Notes: a model not told the origin generated them from the letters alone. A stretch of DNA of 22,592 nt from Alphaproteobacteria bacterium (GCA_002401545.1 NVTJ01000036.1:1-22592); one strand, 5' to 3'; counted from the first letter of the stretch, positions 8,226 through 16,056 are shown. Translations and numbers: made by a program.

Positions 8226-9352
8226 AACTACTTAAACCACATCAATCCGCCCTGTCCATCGGCACCGTGATGATCGACATCATTACCGTCATTGCCGATA
8301 ATGACATAGAACTTCTGACCTTCCGTAACAGAAGCTCATCCTTTCTGATGCTGGAGCAGGGCCGAAAGGTTGAATCTGAAAAAATTGATACCTATGTGGG
8401 CGGCGGCGGTGCCAATACGGCGGTCTGCATGAGCCGGCTGGGCATGAATATGACATTGCTGGCACTGGTGGGAAAGGACCTGAATGCGAGAAAGATTCTG
8501 AAACGCCTGAATATGGAAAAAATCGCTCTCAATCATTTAATAGAGCTTGAAAATACGGGAAGCGGGGTGGCGGTCCATATCTCGTCCCATGACCGCAATG
8601 CCGCCATCTTTACCCACCGGGGGGCCAATTGCTGCCTGACGGAAAAAGATGTCAGGGCCATGGATTTCACCAAATATGATCTGGTTTATGTGACAAACCT
8701 GAGCAACCAGTCTGCCGATCACTTTCCCCTCATTGTGCGGCAGGCCGCAGAGGCAAATTGTTTCATTGCCTCCAATCCCGGTATCCGTCAGCTAACCAGA
8801 CTTTGTGATGATTTCCTCAAGAGCCTGGGATCAATCACCCTGCTATCCATTAATAAAGTAGAATGCGAAACCCTGATTCCCAAACTTGTTTCGGAAGACC
8901 CCAATTTTCGCAGATCAAAAATTGCTTTGTTGGAAAATGCCCCGCCCCTGCTCAAAACAGGCTTTAAATTTGGCGGATTTTCACTGGGACTGGTGGAGTG
9001 TATGAAAATTCTGGCCGCCCACGGGCCGGATTATGTGGTGATCACGGATGGCGGCGAAGGGGCCTATCTGTTGCACGGGGGTATCTTGTATTATTGTCCA
9101 CCGCAAAAAGTGAAAATGAAAGGATCGGCGGGCGCCGGGGACAGCTTCTCCTCAACTCTGGCCAGTCTGGTTTCTGTGGGTAATGCGCCCGATATAGCCC
9201 TCTATGCCGCATCACTCAATGCGGTGGCTGTTATCTCTTGTGTTGACACACAGGAAGGATTACTGACATATGATGCCCTGAAACAAAAGATGGCGAAGGC
9301 TTTGAAAGACACTGATATTGCGACAGCCATTAGCAGATGGAAAATAGAATAA
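8222..9352 (+). CDS. PfkB-family (ribokinase-like) sugar or nucleoside kinase
   Basis: 376-residue member of the ribokinase/PfkB fold, somewhat longer than typical ribokinases (about 300-310). Motif 1 region GGGGANTAVCMSRLG at 60-74, the NxxE metal/phosphate motif Asn211-Glu214 in SINKVECETL, and motif 2 with the anion-hole and catalytic base GAGD (304-307, Asp307) are all intact, so it should be an active ATP-dependent kinase. Extra length lies around 220-260 (FRRSKIALLENAPPLLKTGFKFGG). It starts inside the phosphorylase stop codon (ATGA overlap), implying translational coupling and a linked function. Candidates are ribose, a nucleoside such as inosine or guanosine, or another sugar; nothing in the sequence settles the substrate. 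Confidence 0.9.
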   Translation: MKLLKPHQSALSIGTVMIDIITVIADNDIELLTFRNRSSSFLMLEQGRKVESEKIDTYVGGGGANTAVCMSRLGMNMTLLALVGKDLNARKILKRLNMEKIALNHLIELENTGSGVAVHISSHDRNAAIFTHRGANCCLTEKDVRAMDFTKYDLVYVTNLSNQSADHFPLIVRQAAEANCFIASNPGIRQLTRLCDDFLKSLGSITLLSINKVECETLIPKLVSEDPNFRRSKIALLENAPPLLKTGFKFGGFSLGLVECMKILAAHGPDYVVITDGGEGAYLLHGGILYYCPPQKVKMKGSAGAGDSFSSTLASLVSVGNAPDIALYAASLNAVAVISCVDTQEGLLTYDALKQKMAKALKDTDIATAISRWKIE

Positions 9353-9371
9353 TACGCATGATGGACAGGCT

Positions 9372-9932
9372 ATGAATAAAATATATATCTCTGCCGATAC
9401 GCTGCTGGATGACAGCTTCAGAATGGCTCATATGATTCTGGAAAGCGGGTTTGAGCCGGATTATATCGTCGGAGTCTGGCGCGGGGGAACGCCTGTCGGT
9501 ATTGCGGTACAGGAATATCTGGATTACCGGGGGCTGAAATCGGACCATATTGCCATCCGCACATCATCCTATACCGGTATAGCCACCCGCAGTTCCACGG
9601 TTCGGGTACATGGTCTGGGCTATATTGTTGATAATATCAATGCCCATGACAAGCTGTTGATTGTTGATGATGTATTTGATTCCGGGCTTAGTGTTGACGC
9701 CATCATCCGTGATCTTCAGGAACAATGCCGCCGGAATATGCCAGAAGACACAAGGATCGCCACCGTGTATTACAAGCCGCAAAAGCGCAAGACCGAACGG
9801 GTGCCGGATTATTACATCCATGAAACAGACGAATGGCTTGTCTTTCCCCATGAATTGCACGGCCTGACCATGGATGAAATTGCAAAATTCAAGTCACCGG
9901 TTATTTCCGAACTGCTCAACAAAAAAATCTGA
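9372..9932 (+). CDS. Purine (hypoxanthine/xanthine-type) phosphoribosyltransferase
   Basis: 186-residue type I phosphoribosyltransferase. It shows the PRPP-binding signature LLIVDDVFDSG at 95-105 and, earlier, the pyrophosphate loop VGVWRGGTPVG (33-43). The C-terminal half (YYKPQKRKTERVPDYYIHETDEWLVFPHE) has the Lys and aromatic-WLVFPxE pattern seen in purine PRTs of the hypoxanthine/xanthine group. It would turn the bases released by the phosphorylase into IMP, XMP or GMP. It follows the kinase by 19 bases and ends the plus-strand run, 12 bases before the convergent amidohydrolase stop. Exact base preference (hypoxanthine, guanine or xanthine) is uncertain. Confidence 0.88.
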   Translation: MNKIYISADTLLDDSFRMAHMILESGFEPDYIVGVWRGGTPVGIAVQEYLDYRGLKSDHIAIRTSSYTGIATRSSTVRVHGLGYIVDNINAHDKLLIVDDVFDSGLSVDAIIRDLQEQCRRNMPEDTRIATVYYKPQKRKTERVPDYYIHETDEWLVFPHELHGLTMDEIAKFKSPVISELLNKKI

Positions 9933-9944
9933 GAAGATATTCGT

Positions 9945-11390
9945 TCATTCCCGGCTTAATGCCCGCGTAATCCGGGCGGCAATATCATTGGCCTTCTGGC
10001 GAATATCCCCGGCATCAAGGGTCAGGACTTTGCCATCCTCCATCAGGATATGACCGTCAACGATGGTGGTCACAACATCACCGCTGCGGGCGGCATAGAC
10101 AAGATGTGAGATCACATCATAAAGCGGTGTCATATGCGGCCCCGAAAGATCAAGCTGAATAAGGTCAGCCCTTTTGCCAACCACAATATCACCCACAAGA
10201 TGGTCCAGGCCCACCGCCTCGGCACCGCCCTTTGTCGCCATATGCATCACAACTTCCGCCGGCATCAAGGTGGCATCATAATTGACCCCCTTGTGAAGCA
10301 GGGCCGCAAGCCGTATTTCTTCCCACATATCAAGGTCATTGTTGGACACGGCACCGTCTGTCCCCAGACCAACCCGGACCCCCTGCTTTAACATTTCAGG
10401 AACCGGAGAGATACCCGCCGCTGTTTTCAGGTTTGAGGTGGGATTATGGATCACCCCCACCTTGTATTTTGCCAAAAGCTTTATTTCTTCATCCGTGGGA
10501 TGAACCACATGGGCGGCAATCAGTTTATTCCCCAGCAGTCCCAGACTTGCCACATGCTTGATGGGCGTCGTATTATAACGGTCAAGGATCAGTGCCAGCT
10601 CCGCCCTATCCTCCGACAAATGCGTTGTTATGGGCGCGTTCAATTCTGTGGCCGCTTTGGACAGCTGGGCCATATGCTCCGCTGATACGGTATAGGGCGA
10701 ATGGGGGGCAAAGGCTGGAGTGACGCGACCGGACCTGCTTTTATAGTTTTTGACAAATTTCACCGCCGCCGCAAAAGAATCATCCCAGCCTTTAAAGCCC
10801 GGACTGGGGAAATCAATGGACGAAGACCCCAATATTGCCCGAAGACCACAGGATTCAATGACCGCCGCCCCCCTGTCCGCATAAAAATACATATCAACAA
10901 AGGATGTGGTCCCGCCCCGGATCATTTCAAGGCAGGCCAGTTTCATACCAACCTCAATGAATTCAGGATCAACAAACCGGGCTTCCATGGGAAAGATATA
11001 ATTCTGCAGCCATTCCATCAGAGGCAGATCATCGGCCATACCCCGAAACAGGACCATCGCCGCATGGGTATGGCCATTGACCAGACCCGGCAGCAAGATA
11101 CGGTCCTTGCCATCTATTTCCTTTTTTGCGGTAAAGTCCGCTGCAATATCAGGAGCAGAACCAACCGCAACGATCACACCATCATTAACCGCAACGGCCC
11201 CATATTCGATTACCAAATTTTCCGGGTCCATGGTCACCACATAGCGGCCCTGAACAATAAGGTCGACTGTTTTTATCTTTTCCGAAGAAGCCAGGGAAGT
11301 CTGCATGGACAATGACATTATAAAACCTGAAATCAGCAACCTAACATAAGACATTGTTCCAATCCCGGTTTTTATTTTTATTCTCATCAT
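9945..11390 (-). CDS. Exported amidohydrolase, MTA/SAH deaminase-like
   Basis: 481-residue metal-dependent hydrolase of the amidohydrolase superfamily, nearest to 5-methylthioadenosine/S-adenosylhomocysteine deaminases (MtaD/SsnA group). Metal ligands fit: His107 and His109 in VNGHTHAAM, His257 with catalytic Glu260 in THLSED, His294, and Asp345 in GLGTDGAVSNND; the substrate-side His230 is in FAPHSPYTVS. The unusual part is the N-terminus: a basic stretch, a hydrophobic core (about 15-30) and an SLASS-type cleavage site near residue 35, which reads as a signal peptide, so the enzyme may act in the periplasm. Start at 11390 (ATG ATG pair) with AAGGA upstream; ATG at codon 13 is an alternative that keeps the signal. 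It converges on the phosphoribosyltransferase. It may deaminate an external purine nucleoside; other amidohydrolase substrates are possible. Confidence 0.85.
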   Translation of the reverse strand: MMRIKIKTGIGTMSYVRLLISGFIMSLSMQTSLASSEKIKTVDLIVQGRYVVTMDPENLVIEYGAVAVNDGVIVAVGSAPDIAADFTAKKEIDGKDRILLPGLVNGHTHAAMVLFRGMADDLPLMEWLQNYIFPMEARFVDPEFIEVGMKLACLEMIRGGTTSFVDMYFYADRGAAVIESCGLRAILGSSSIDFPSPGFKGWDDSFAAAVKFVKNYKSRSGRVTPAFAPHSPYTVSAEHMAQLSKAATELNAPITTHLSEDRAELALILDRYNTTPIKHVASLGLLGNKLIAAHVVHPTDEEIKLLAKYKVGVIHNPTSNLKTAAGISPVPEMLKQGVRVGLGTDGAVSNNDLDMWEEIRLAALLHKGVNYDATLMPAEVVMHMATKGGAEAVGLDHLVGDIVVGKRADLIQLDLSGPHMTPLYDVISHLVYAARSGDVVTTIVDGHILMEDGKVLTLDAGDIRQKANDIAARITRALSRE

Positions 11391-11414
11391 TCTCTTTTCC
11401 TTGTGGTTTCATCC

Positions 11415-11443
11415 AGTATATCCCTAAATATTGCTGTCTTCAA
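11415..11443 (-). promoter_or_regulatory. Candidate promoter of the amidohydrolase gene
   Basis: Minus-strand TTGAAG (11443-11438) and TATACT (11420-11415), 17 bases apart and about 25 bases before the start codon. The -10 box matches consensus at 5 of 6 positions and the -35 at 4 of 6. By eye only. Confidence 0.45.
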
Positions 11444-11528
11444 CATAGATTGCAACAGCTTCATTTTAAATGATATTCTTTTAACATACTATAAATAAAA
11501 GAATTTTAAAATAAGTGGAAAATAACTA

Positions 11529-11558
11529 TTGACTATTATTGATATAGTGTAGTATATT
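11529..11558 (+). promoter_or_regulatory. Promoter of the gntR-ABC operon
   Basis: TTGACT (11529-11534) and TATATT (11553-11558) are separated by 18 bases and lie about 60 bases before the GTG start of the GntR gene. Both boxes are close to the sigma70 consensus. The surrounding sequence is markedly AT-rich. The -10 box is inside the inverted repeat listed next. Confidence 0.6.
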
Positions 11559-11569
11559 CCTATAACACT
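11546..11569. promoter_or_regulatory. YtrA-like GntR operator
   Basis: Imperfect inverted repeat AGTGTA-N12-AACACT. From memory, the Bacillus YtrA regulator binds AGTGTA-N13-TACACT, so both arms nearly match although the spacing differs by one base. It covers the -10 box of the operon whose first gene encodes a YtrA-type GntR protein, which fits negative autoregulation. Confidence 0.6.
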
Positions 11570-11619
11570 TAAACACCACAACAGTTATTATGCCAACTAT
11601 TAAAGATTAGGAATTTACC

Positions 11620-11988
11620 GTGGCAATCCAGTGGAAAAATGATCACCCCATCTATCTGCAGCTTAAAGAGCAGATCATGGCCATGATAATCGACAATGTC
11701 CTTCGCGAAGGAGAAGCACTTCCCTCGGTACGGAAGGTTGCGGCAGATTATCAGATTAATCCCATTACCGCCTCCAAAGCTTATGCCGAGCTGGTTGATG
11801 AGGGACTGGTTGAAAAAAGAAGAGGGCTTGGAATGTTTATACTTGAAGGGGCCAGAAAAAACCTTTTGCATGCGCAACAGAAAAAATTCCTTGAGCAGGA
11901 ATGGCCCGAAATCATCAAGCGGATTTCCCTTTTAGGCCTTGATGTCAAACAACTGATTGAAACTGCTGAACGCAGCAGCAACCAATAA
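11620..11988 (+). CDS. GntR-family regulator, YtrA subfamily
   Basis: 122-residue repressor-type protein with a winged helix at the N-terminus and only a short C-terminal tail, the hallmark of the YtrA subfamily (no large ligand domain). IYLQLKEQIMAMI begins the DNA-binding domain; LPSVRKVAADYQINPITASKAY is the helix-turn-helix and VEKRRGLGMFI the wing. The start is GTG at 11620, with AGGA seven bases upstream. It heads an operon with an ABC ATPase, a small secreted peptide and an ABC-2 permease, and a YtrA-like operator sits on its promoter. YtrA relatives respond to cell-envelope antibiotics in Firmicutes; the signal here is unknown. Confidence 0.93.
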   Translation: MAIQWKNDHPIYLQLKEQIMAMIIDNVLREGEALPSVRKVAADYQINPITASKAYAELVDEGLVEKRRGLGMFILEGARKNLLHAQQKKFLEQEWPEIIKRISLLGLDVKQLIETAERSSNQ

Positions 11989-12004
11989 AGTCAAGGATTC
12001 AGCA

Positions 12005-12856
12005 ATGACCAATATCATTACCGCACAAAATCTCAGCAAATCCTTCGGATCTTTTCAGGCATTGAAAAATATCAACCTGACTATCCAGAAAGGCCAGATT
12101 GTCGGCATTATCGGGGCCAATGGTGCCGGAAAAACCACCCTGCTCAACAGTATTCTCGGCTTAAGCAGCTATGACGGTGATCTGGATGTTCTGGGTTACG
12201 CCCCCTACACCCAGCGCGATGAGATGATGAAGCATATCTGCTTTATCTCTGATGTGGCGACCCTGCCGAAATGGATGAAAGTTTGTGAGGCCATCGATTT
12301 TGTCGAAGGGGTTCACCCCAGCTTTGACCGCGCAAAGGCTCTGGGCTTCCTGTCCGGCACCAGCGTCCCCCTTGACAAAAAAATCCGCAAGCTGTCAAAG
12401 GGCATGGTCGTACAGGTTCATCTGGCGCTGATCATGTCCATTGATGCTAAAATTCTGGTACTTGACGAACCAACCCTGGGCCTCGATATCATTTACCGGA
12501 AGAAATTCTATCGCCAACTGCTGGAAGATTTTTTCGATGAAGACCGCACCATTCTGATCACCACCCATCAGGTGGACGAGATTGAAAATATCCTCTCACA
12601 GGTGATTTTCATCCGTGAAGGAAATATCGTCCTCGCCGCCGATATGGAAGATATTGGCCAACAGTGGATGGTGCTTAACCCCTCACAGGAAAATATCCGC
12701 GCCGCCCGCGCCCTGTCCCCGGTTTCGGAACAAACCATGCTGGGCCGCACATCTTTTATCTTTAATGGTAAAGAGCGTAGCACGCTTGCTGAACTGGGTG
12801 AGGTGAGCAGGGTCAGCCTGTCCGACCTGTTTATCACCCTTATGGACGGAGAATGA
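12005..12856 (+). CDS. ABC transporter ATP-binding protein, YtrB-like
   Basis: 283-residue ATPase subunit. Walker A GANGAGKTT at 37-45, signature-region LSKGM at 130-134 (instead of LSGGQ), Walker B ILVLDE ending at Asp154-Glu155, and a switch histidine in TTHQVDEIEN. The usual Q-loop glutamine is not seen; the matching place reads CFISDVATLPKWM, as I recall is common in GntR-linked ATPases of this kind. About 80 C-terminal residues follow the ATPase core. ATG 12005 is chosen over the in-frame ATG at 11957 because AAGGA lies seven bases before it and it follows the gntR stop. It partners with the permease at 13050. Direction and cargo are not known; export is more likely for this family. Confidence 0.92.
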   Translation: MTNIITAQNLSKSFGSFQALKNINLTIQKGQIVGIIGANGAGKTTLLNSILGLSSYDGDLDVLGYAPYTQRDEMMKHICFISDVATLPKWMKVCEAIDFVEGVHPSFDRAKALGFLSGTSVPLDKKIRKLSKGMVVQVHLALIMSIDAKILVLDEPTLGLDIIYRKKFYRQLLEDFFDEDRTILITTHQVDEIENILSQVIFIREGNIVLAADMEDIGQQWMVLNPSQENIRAARALSPVSEQTMLGRTSFIFNGKERSTLAELGEVSRVSLSDLFITLMDGE

Positions 12857-12858
12857 TC

Positions 12859-13026
12859 ATGACGACCACATACACCAAATATAAAGCCCTGATCATTGCC
12901 GGTTTTATCACCGCCTTGATGATCACGGGAATTGCCAATCTGTCTTATGCCTCACAACAGAGATCAGTCCTGGATTTTGACCAGCCATCCTCCCCCTGCA
13001 GCCTTAATATCTGCATTCTGGTGTAA
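12859..13026 (+). CDS. Small secreted peptide with two cysteines
   Basis: 55-codon gene between the ATPase and permease genes. Shine-Dalgarno GGAG (12848-12851) is spaced seven bases from the ATG at 12859; an ATG at 12853 overlaps the ATPase stop but is too close to the site. The product has a classic signal peptide: TYTKYK, then a hydrophobic core ALIIAGFITALMITGIANL, then SYAS with likely cleavage after Ala. The mature part would be about 24 residues, mostly polar, ending CSLNICILV with two cysteines four residues apart. It matches no family I recognise. Position in a regulated ABC operon suggests it is a cargo, a sensor peptide or a small accessory subunit. Cleavage and export are inferred; it could instead stay as a one-span membrane protein. 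Confidence 0.65.
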   Translation: MTTTYTKYKALIIAGFITALMITGIANLSYASQQRSVLDFDQPSSPCSLNICILV

Positions 13027-13049
13027 CAAAAGAACAACGGAGAAATAAA

Positions 13050-13985
13050 ATGTTAGCCTCCCTCATAAAAATAAACGGCTACAGCCCCTTTAAAGCTCTG
13101 ATGCTCAGGGAATATTGGGAAAACAGACGCGCTATTTTCATGACCCCGCTGGTGATTACTGCCATAACGATGGCTCTGGTCATTATCAGCATGGGCATAT
13201 TTGGTCGCGCCATTCATATCAATGGTGAATCTTATACCCTTGGTGAAGTCATTGCCGAAATGTCATCACGCAAGACAGGGGAATTAAGCGATCACATCAA
13301 CCATCTTCTGTTGTTCTCTTCCATACCGGTTATGATCGGCGTCTGGTTCTGCATGGTTTTCACCGCCCTTGGGTCACTATATGACGAAAGAAAGGACAAC
13401 AGCATTCTGTTCTGGAAATCCATGCCCGTATCAGATTTCCAGACTATTCTGTCCAAAATACTGACCGTCACACTGGTGATCCCCATGGTAGCCATCGGCT
13501 TTACCCTTGTCTTCCAGGTTTTTCTGCTGATTATCGGTTCATTCTATACCATTGGAACAGAATATAGTGCCTGGGACCTTATGTGGTCTTCCACAAACCT
13601 GCCCCTTCTGGTCTTAAATGAAATGATTTACATGATCATGTACAGCCTTTGGGCTCTGCCCATATTTGCCTGGTTCTTTCTGGCGTCCGTGATCGCCAAA
13701 CGAACCCCTTTGTTGGTGGCAACCATTCCGGTTGCACTGATTGCCCTTTTTGAAGGCCTCTTCTTCCATTCGGACTATCTGGTTCGCTTTATCGGCATGC
13801 GCATTTCAGGTGCCCATATTATGGGATCGGAACATGGGTATGCCCAGAATTTTACCAAACTCGACCCTATGTCCACACTGGAGATTTTACAGTCCGCAGC
13901 CAGCCCGGCATTCTGGATGGGACTAGCGGTTGCGGCGGCGCTTCTCACCGCCACGATTCTGCTCAGGAGGCGTAACAGCCTGTGA
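13050..13985 (+). CDS. ABC-2 type transporter permease
   Basis: 311-residue membrane subunit with about six hydrophobic spans: one near 30-55, one near 90-112, then a block of spans between about 140 and 245, and a last one near 285-305 ending in basic RRRNSL. The cytoplasmic motif SLYDERKDNSILFWKSMPVSD (about 108-128) is characteristic of permeases of the YtrC/ABC-2 group. The ATG at 13050 has GGAG seven bases upstream. It follows the small peptide gene by 23 bases and is the last gene before an intrinsic terminator. It likely forms a homodimer with two copies of the ATPase encoded at 12005. Cargo unknown. Confidence 0.88.
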   Translation: MLASLIKINGYSPFKALMLREYWENRRAIFMTPLVITAITMALVIISMGIFGRAIHINGESYTLGEVIAEMSSRKTGELSDHINHLLLFSSIPVMIGVWFCMVFTALGSLYDERKDNSILFWKSMPVSDFQTILSKILTVTLVIPMVAIGFTLVFQVFLLIIGSFYTIGTEYSAWDLMWSSTNLPLLVLNEMIYMIMYSLWALPIFAWFFLASVIAKRTPLLVATIPVALIALFEGLFFHSDYLVRFIGMRISGAHIMGSEHGYAQNFTKLDPMSTLEILQSAASPAFWMGLAVAAALLTATILLRRRNSL

Positions 13986-13998
13986 TCAACCTTATCTC

Positions 13999-14038
13999 AT
14001 ATCAGGAGATTTGGGCTTTGCCCCTCACCCTCTGATAT
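13999..14038 (+). other. Nested hairpin after the permease gene
   Basis: Outer arms ATATCAG (13999-14005) and CTGATAT (14032-14038) enclose GAG/CTC and an inner GGGC-TTT-GCCC hairpin. It starts 14 bases after the permease stop and is not followed by a T-run, so it is not itself a terminator. It could protect the 3' end of the message. Confidence 0.35.
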
Positions 14039-14046
14039 CTTCCAAC

Positions 14047-14077
14047 TGCCCCGGCTTTATGACCGGGGCATTTTTTT
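14047..14077 (+). terminator. Intrinsic terminator of the gntR-ABC operon
   Basis: Stem TGCCCCGG / CCGGGGCA (14047-14054 with 14063-14070), an 8-base loop, and seven T residues (14071-14077). A textbook rho-independent terminator that closes the operon and separates it from the amidotransferase gene. Confidence 0.9.
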
Positions 14078-14080
14078 CGC

Positions 14081-14109
14081 CTGACATTAAAGGGTTTTTA
14101 AATTATGGT
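14081..14109 (+). promoter_or_regulatory. Candidate promoter of the amidotransferase-glycosyltransferase pair
   Basis: CTGACA (14081-14086) and TATGGT (14104-14109) with a 17-base spacer, directly after the preceding terminator and about 50 bases before the start codon. The -35 box matches 5 of 6 positions and the -10 box 4 of 6. Confidence 0.4.
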
Positions 14110-14160
14110 CGCTAAAACGGGACTTTAGAAAAAAACGCTTAAAATGGAAAACTCCGAAAT

Positions 14161-16047
14161 ATGTGTGGCATAGCCGGTATTATAACGTCGCCTGACAGAA
14201 AACCCGATCAGGCAACGGTAAAGAAAATGACGGATGCCATCATCCACCGGGGGCCGGATGAAGCAGGAATTTATATTTCTGACGGGGTCGGGCTTGGCCA
14301 TCGCCGCCTGTCCATCATTGATATAAAAAGTGGTCAGCAGCCCATGAGATCGTCGGATGGCCATGTCACCATCGTCTATAATGGTGAAATCTATAATTTC
14401 GCTGAAATCCGCAGGGAACTGGAAAACAAAGGCTATCATTTCAAAACCCGTTGCGATACGGAGATTATTCTTTATGCCTATCACGCCTGGGGGCCGGACA
14501 GCGTCAAACGTCTGCGGGGTATGTTCGCCTATGTTATACATGACAAGCGCCGCAAACAAATTTTCATGACCCGGGACCGGCTGGGCATCAAACCCCTGTT
14601 CTACGCCCCGGTTGGTGAAAGAACCATTCTGTTCGGGTCCGAGCTAAAGGCCCTCTCCGCCCATCCCGACTTTGTCAAGAACCTGCGCCCCAAAAGCATG
14701 GAAGACTATTTTTCACTGGGCTATGTGGCGGAACCTCATACCATCTACAAAAACGTCTTTAAGCTGGAACCGGGTCACAGCATCATCATCGACCTGCCAA
14801 GCGGCCATTTGACGAAAACACAATATTGGGACCTGCAATTCACCGGCGATTATCAGGGCAGCTTTGAAGATGCCCGCATCGAATTACGCGAACGGGTCCG
14901 GGAAGCCACAAAAATCCGCATGGTCGCCGATGTGCCCCTCGGTGCCTTCCTGTCCGGCGGCGTTGATTCCGGGGCGGTTGTTGCCGATATGGCGGACATC
15001 AGCGATGAGCCGGTCAATAGCTGCTCCATCGGATTTACCGACCCTAATTTCAATGAAACCGATTATGCCGAACGGGTCGCCCAAAAATATAACACCAACC
15101 ATTGGTCGCGCATCATTGATCCGGGGGATTATTCCCTCGTTGAGAAACTGATTGATATATATGATGAACCCTATGCGGACAGTTCCGCGCTACCCACTTA
15201 CCGGGTTTGCGAACTGGCCCGTGAGAAAGTGATTGTTGCCCTGTCCGGGGACGGGGGCGATGAAAATCTGGCGGGATACAGACGCTATCAACTGCAAATG
15301 TTTGAGCAAAAAATGCGCGGGATTTTCCCCGAAGCCATCCGCAAACCGCTATTTGGTTTTCTGGGCAAAGTCTACCCCAAAGCCGACTGGGCGCCGCGCA
15401 TGTTCCGGGCTAAAACAACTTTTCAGGGGCTGGCCCGTGGTCATGTGGAAAGCTATTTCCACGGCATCTCCATCCTGAAGGACGATATGCGGGATAAATT
15501 ATTCAGCCGGACGCTGAAAAACAACCTTCAGGGATATAACACGCTTGAATTATTCAGGAAATACGGCAAAAACTCCGGCAGTGATGACCCGCTGTCGGTC
15601 CTGCAATATATCGATATTAAAACATATCTTGTGGGTGACATCCTGACCAAGGTGGACCGGGCGTCCATGGCCCATTCGCTGGAGGTGCGAGTGCCGCTTC
15701 TTGACCATGAACTGGTGGAATGGATTGCCACCCTGCCATCCCATTTCAAACTTCAGGGCGGCGAAGGCAAATATATCTTCAAGAAATCACTGGAAGGCCG
15801 CCTGCCAAATGATATTCTATACCGGCCGAAAATGGGCTTTGGTGTTCCCCTTGGCAAATGGTTCCGGGGGGAATTGAAACAGAGCATCCGGGATTCTGTC
15901 CTCAGCGAACGTATGATGGACTGTGGGTTTTTTGAAGCCGGTTACCTGCGTAAGTTAGTGGATCACCATCAAAGCGGCCTCAGGGATTACAGCTCTCCCC
16001 TCTGGACATTGATGATGTTTGACCAGTTTTTAAGCCGTCAAATTTAA
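14161..16047 (+). CDS. Glutamine-dependent amidotransferase, AsnB/exosortase-associated type
   Basis: 628-residue class II glutamine amidotransferase joined to an asparagine-synthetase-like domain. Cys2 of MCGIAGI is the N-terminal nucleophile, which fixes the start at 14161 even though no good Shine-Dalgarno precedes it. HRGPDEAG, GHRRLSIIDI and YNGEIYNF belong to the glutaminase half (1 to about 200). The synthetase half carries the pyrophosphate loop SGGVDS (265-270) and ALSGDGGDENLAGYRRY. The length and style match the 'amidotransferase 1, exosortase A system-associated' group better than E. coli AsnB (554). A glycosyltransferase follows nine bases later, so it probably amidates a sugar in surface polysaccharide synthesis; ordinary asparagine synthesis is the alternative. 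Confidence 0.88.
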   Translation: MCGIAGIITSPDRKPDQATVKKMTDAIIHRGPDEAGIYISDGVGLGHRRLSIIDIKSGQQPMRSSDGHVTIVYNGEIYNFAEIRRELENKGYHFKTRCDTEIILYAYHAWGPDSVKRLRGMFAYVIHDKRRKQIFMTRDRLGIKPLFYAPVGERTILFGSELKALSAHPDFVKNLRPKSMEDYFSLGYVAEPHTIYKNVFKLEPGHSIIIDLPSGHLTKTQYWDLQFTGDYQGSFEDARIELRERVREATKIRMVADVPLGAFLSGGVDSGAVVADMADISDEPVNSCSIGFTDPNFNETDYAERVAQKYNTNHWSRIIDPGDYSLVEKLIDIYDEPYADSSALPTYRVCELAREKVIVALSGDGGDENLAGYRRYQLQMFEQKMRGIFPEAIRKPLFGFLGKVYPKADWAPRMFRAKTTFQGLARGHVESYFHGISILKDDMRDKLFSRTLKNNLQGYNTLELFRKYGKNSGSDDPLSVLQYIDIKTYLVGDILTKVDRASMAHSLEVRVPLLDHELVEWIATLPSHFKLQGGEGKYIFKKSLEGRLPNDILYRPKMGFGVPLGKWFRGELKQSIRDSVLSERMMDCGFFEAGYLRKLVDHHQSGLRDYSSPLWTLMMFDQFLSRQI

Positions 16048-16056
16048 GGAAAAGCC

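Noticed and set aside
10701..11315. 204-codon open frame antisense to the amidohydrolase.
   Set aside because: The amidohydrolase has all its metal ligands on the other strand; the antisense product has no recognisable features.
11957..12004. ATG at 11957 as the ABC ATPase start.
   Set aside because: It lies inside the gntR gene and gives a non-family leader; AAGGA precedes the ATG at 12005, where the ATPase domain begins.
12130..12420. ABC ATPase considered degenerate because it lacks a standard LSGGQ and Q-loop glutamine.
   Set aside because: Walker A, Walker B with Glu155 and the switch His are intact, and LSKGM-type signatures occur in YtrB-like ATPases.
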